Below are positions 61,908-64,000 of a stretch of 64,000 bases of DNA, piece after piece; positions within the stretch are counted from its first letter, which is position 1; every line of letters begins with the position of its first letter. Under the pieces are notes generated by a model. It ran no database searches, was not told the origin of the DNA, and worked only from the letters and a program-made list of their open reading frames with translations. Origin of the DNA: Pseudocalidococcus sp964653145 (lineage in GTDB: Bacteria; Cyanobacteriota; Cyanobacteriia; Thermosynechococcales; Thermosynechococcaceae); assembly GCA_964653145.1 (NCBI GenBank), contig CAZZCG010000008.1, forward strand, positions 1 to 64,000. The letters are read 5' to 3'. Made by a program: the position numbers and the translations under genes.

Positions 61908-62149
61908 CAACTACTGAACTCAATACGCATCTAGAGTATATGGCTCAAGGATGTCCTGTTCCAGGCCAGTCACCTTGCTTCTGTTAGGGATTGGGGCGGT
62001 TAGCCAACTTGAAATTGGGGCATCATGTCATAATGGCATATCAATTTTGTGTAAATGTTTTTCTACGCTAATCCATAATCCATTATTCAACACTTTCTTT
62101 TCAAAATCACTAAATTAAAAAGTGCGAAAAACCTTAGGGAAATCCTTCA

Positions 62150-63052
62150 ATGATTAAAGGCACTAAAACTAGCAAATTTGGCGTAGGCCAGCGAATTAAT
62201 CATGATGCCTCTGGATATTATGACTCTAAGCTATGTCAAGAACTAAATCACACAAGTTCACCGCAGATTTCATTAGATCAAGTCTTTCCCAATGAGTATC
62301 TCAACACAATTATTCATGGAAGTTCAGCAAAAATGTCAGAACTACCTGATAACTGCTTGAGTTTGATGATTACATCTCCCCCCTATAATGTCAGCAAAAC
62401 CTACGATGAAGACTTATCACTCAGAGAATACTTAGATTTACTGCAATCAGTTTTCCAAGAAACTCATCGCGTCTTAGTTCATGGCGGTCGAGCTTGTATT
62501 AATGTAGCTAATTTAGGCCGGAAACCCTACATTCCCCTATCTGATTATATTTCTCAGTTAATGATTGACATTGGCTTTCTCATGCGTGGGGAAATTATTT
62601 GGCAAAAAGGGGCGGGGGCAGGAGTTTCCATGGCCTGGGGTAGTTGGCAGTCCGCATCAAATCCGGTGTTGCGCGATACCCATGAGTATATTTTGGTGTT
62701 TTCCAAAGGGACATTTGAACGCAAAAGGGAACACCGAGAAAATACGATTGCAAAAGAACAGTTTATGGAGTGGACGAAATCGGTTTGGACTATGCATCCA
62801 GAATCAGCCAAAAAAATCGGTCATCCGGCTCCATTTCCAATTGAGTTACCCTTTCGCTTGATACAGCTTTATAGTTTCAAAAATGATATTGTTCTTGATC
62901 CCTTTATGGGGAGTGGATCAACTGCAATCGCAGCTCTTACGGCAAATCGGAACTATGTCGGCTATGAACTGGATGAAAGTTATATAAAATTAGCAAATAC
63001 TAGAATTGATCCCTATCTAACCCAACAGCATCAGTCAGTGACTAGTAAATAA
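62150..63052 (+). CDS. Solitary DNA methyltransferase, beta-class SPPY type (probable N4-cytosine)
   Basis: This is a 300-residue enzyme. Motif IV (TSPPYNVSKTY, catalytic SPPY) comes first and the SAM-binding motif I (LDPFMGSGSTAIAAL) comes near the end. This permuted order is the beta class. SPPY rather than DPPY favours N4-methylcytosine, but N6-adenine cannot be excluded. No restriction endonuclease is visible beside it, so it is an orphan. Synechocystis has an orphan N4-cytosine enzyme that modifies GGCC (M.Ssp6803II); similarity to that one is possible but unverified. The stop overlaps the convergent gene by 11 bp. Confidence 0.85.
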   Translation: MIKGTKTSKFGVGQRINHDASGYYDSKLCQELNHTSSPQISLDQVFPNEYLNTIIHGSSAKMSELPDNCLSLMITSPPYNVSKTYDEDLSLREYLDLLQSVFQETHRVLVHGGRACINVANLGRKPYIPLSDYISQLMIDIGFLMRGEIIWQKGAGAGVSMAWGSWQSASNPVLRDTHEYILVFSKGTFERKREHRENTIAKEQFMEWTKSVWTMHPESAKKIGHPAPFPIELPFRLIQLYSFKNDIVLDPFMGSGSTAIAALTANRNYVGYELDESYIKLANTRIDPYLTQQHQSVTSK

Positions 63053-63749
63053 GTTCTTGATAAGTTACCGGGGGCTGGATGCGTAAATCCCGTAAGGGCA
63101 GATTTCCACAACATAGATAGTGTGCGACAAATAAATCAGGAGTTTGGACTCCCAAGCTAGCCAGGGCCGGCTGAATTGGAAAGGGCCAAAGACGATCAAA
63201 ACAGAGTTGTCCGTCTTCCCAGGCCACGCCTACACAGTAAACCCCAGTTGACTTAAGTTCCAGGGTATGAAACAAACCTTGGGTAAAACGATATAGGGTT
63301 TGGCGAATTTTGTCATTGAGGTGGATGGGCTGCAGAAAGTTACCCTGGGAGACCTGGCCAATTAATTCCCCATAGAGTGTGCCCTTAGCCGTTAACGCCA
63401 CGGGGAGCCAATGGGTGGCTGGACAAATTTTTACCCCTAACTGTTGAGCTACCGTTTGCAATGTCACCGCATCTCGGCACTGGTCAAAGGATTTAACGGT
63501 CTGAGGATTCAAATCATGCTCAGCCAAGGTCAAGGGCAATCGCCACACAGAAGCAGAACCGGATTGATCTGAAAAGGTCTTGGATAAAGGTTTAACCTCC
63601 ACAGGTATCCCCAGAGATTCCAAGGCTGGACGAACTTGGTCTTGAGCTTGCTCCAGAGTAATTTCCCAATCTCCCAACCGCGCCTCAGGATTAACAATCA
63701 GTTGAATGGGTTGAGGGGGACTGGGGCAATTGGAATCGGACAAGGCCAT
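63042..63749 (-). CDS. Conserved cyanobacterial hypothetical protein
   Basis: This is a 235-residue soluble protein with no signal or membrane segment. Distinctive stretches are LIVNPEARLGDWEITLEQAQ, HWLPVALTAKGTLYGELIG and GVYCVGVAWEDGQLCFDRLW. The latter suggests a beta-rich domain. I do not recognise a named family. Its stop overlaps the methyltransferase stop by 11 bp; it starts 3 bp downstream of the next gene on the same strand, so the two are co-transcribed. Confidence 0.72.
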   Translation of the reverse strand: MALSDSNCPSPPQPIQLIVNPEARLGDWEITLEQAQDQVRPALESLGIPVEVKPLSKTFSDQSGSASVWRLPLTLAEHDLNPQTVKSFDQCRDAVTLQTVAQQLGVKICPATHWLPVALTAKGTLYGELIGQVSQGNFLQPIHLNDKIRQTLYRFTQGLFHTLELKSTGVYCVGVAWEDGQLCFDRLWPFPIQPALASLGVQTPDLFVAHYLCCGNLPLRDLRIQPPVTYQELIY

Positions 63750-63751
63750 GC

Positions 63752-64000
63752 TTAACTCAAACTGGGCAACAACCGTCCCTGACCCAAGGCAGGCAGACCG
63801 GGCAAATCTAAATTTAGACTATTCCGTGCCCCATTGTTGGCCTGGTTTTGCAGTTGCCGCACCTGTATCCGTAATTGTTGATTTTCCTGTTGTAGCGATT
63901 CAAGCTTGTGTTTAACGGTTGCGAGGCGCTCCGAGAATTTTTGGCGATACACATCCGGCATTTCTTGGATCACCTTTTCCAGCATTTGATTCCGCTCGTT
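63752..64000 (-). CDS. Coiled-coil hypothetical protein (5' end outside window)
   Basis: The frame is open to base 64000 and encodes at least 82 residues, including NERNQMLEKVIQEM and a coiled coil (ATVKHKLESLQQENQQLRIQ). It ends in a Leu/Pro/Gly-rich tail (LPGLPALGQG). The ATG at 63985 is probably internal. It is 2 bp upstream of the 63042 gene. The function is unknown. Confidence 0.65.
   Translation of the reverse strand, partial: NERNQMLEKVIQEMPDVYRQKFSERLATVKHKLESLQQENQQLRIQVRQLQNQANNGARNSLNLDLPGLPALGQGRLLPSLS

Noticed and set aside
1..64000. CRISPR array, rRNA or tRNA genes, prophage
   Set aside because: No regularly spaced repeats, no cloverleaf T-loop sequences in the gaps, and no phage structural or integrase genes were recognised.

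Overview
The window is a 64 kb piece of a unicellular-type cyanobacterial chromosome. The evidence is direct: allophycocyanin-B (apcD), the global nitrogen regulator ntcA, a bicarbonate ABC transporter (cmpABCD), a Rieske protein of the cytochrome b6f type, a CYP38/TLP40-like lumenal isomerase, the pilus-motility protein HmpF, and many cyanobacterial families of unknown function (DUF4278, DUF3318, DUF1816, DUF29, Tll0287-like). The usual cyanobacterial repeat HIP1 (GCGATCGC) was not seen. Instead the 7-mer GGCCTGG/CCAGGCC occurs every few hundred bases, inside and outside genes. I infer a relative of Synechococcus sp. PCC 6312 / Thermosynechococcaceae, but that is not proven here.

Layout. 0-4.5 kb: 3'-truncated (window edge) giant sensor kinase with eight PAS domains and a GAF domain carrying the DXCF and Cys-His signature of a cyanobacteriochrome. 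4.6-9.6 kb: lumenal PPIase, thiG, a glycosyltransferase and ilvD. 10-13.3 kb: a prepilin-like protein with a lectin-like tail, a WecG/TagA glycosyltransferase and a small DUF4278 protein. 13.5-21.8 kb: a hypothetical protein, lepA, a coupled pair (55-residue ORF plus NIL-domain protein), a P-type ATPase, a trypsin-like protease and a J-domain protein. 22-22.7 kb: a second DUF4278 protein behind an NtcA site and a glutamine (glnA-type) riboswitch. 23-30 kb: small cyanobacterial families, apcD, rnhB and rlmB. 30-34 kb: rpmG-rpsR-glsA-RNase II/R. 34-37.3 kb: hmpF and a protein-mannosyltransferase-type membrane enzyme. 37.5-41.4 kb: an AT-richer, gene-sparse redox stretch (rhodanese, Rieske and DUF2892 operon, Tll0287-like haem protein, Dps). 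41.7-53.6 kb: lpdA, SDR/LysR divergent pair, broken DUF29 gene, miaA/gyrB divergent pair, ntcA, an M15 peptidase, an RRM protein and a phosphatase. 54-59.2 kb: cmpABCD. 59.2-60 kb: a hairpin element and a decayed IS1. 60.2-64 kb: B12-binding radical SAM protein, solitary DNA methyltransferase and two further proteins.

The most coherent story is nitrogen/carbon control. Both DUF4278 proteins end in an Arg-rich helical tail resembling glutamine synthetase inactivating factors. Both are preceded by a perfect GTA-N8-TAC NtcA site that overlaps the -10 box, which is the known repressive arrangement of gif genes. The 149-residue one additionally has a glutamine riboswitch, as described for gifB (IF17) of Synechocystis sp. 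PCC 6803. ntcA itself, a glutaminase and the bicarbonate transporter lie in the same window.

Other points of interest are a miaA reading frame without an ATG/GTG/TTG start, a DUF2892-Rieske-rhodanese operon, a pilin-lectin fusion, and a solitary SPPY-type (N4-cytosine-like) methyltransferase in a genome whose dominant repeat contains GGCC. All assignments come from reading motifs and family patterns by eye; no database search was run.
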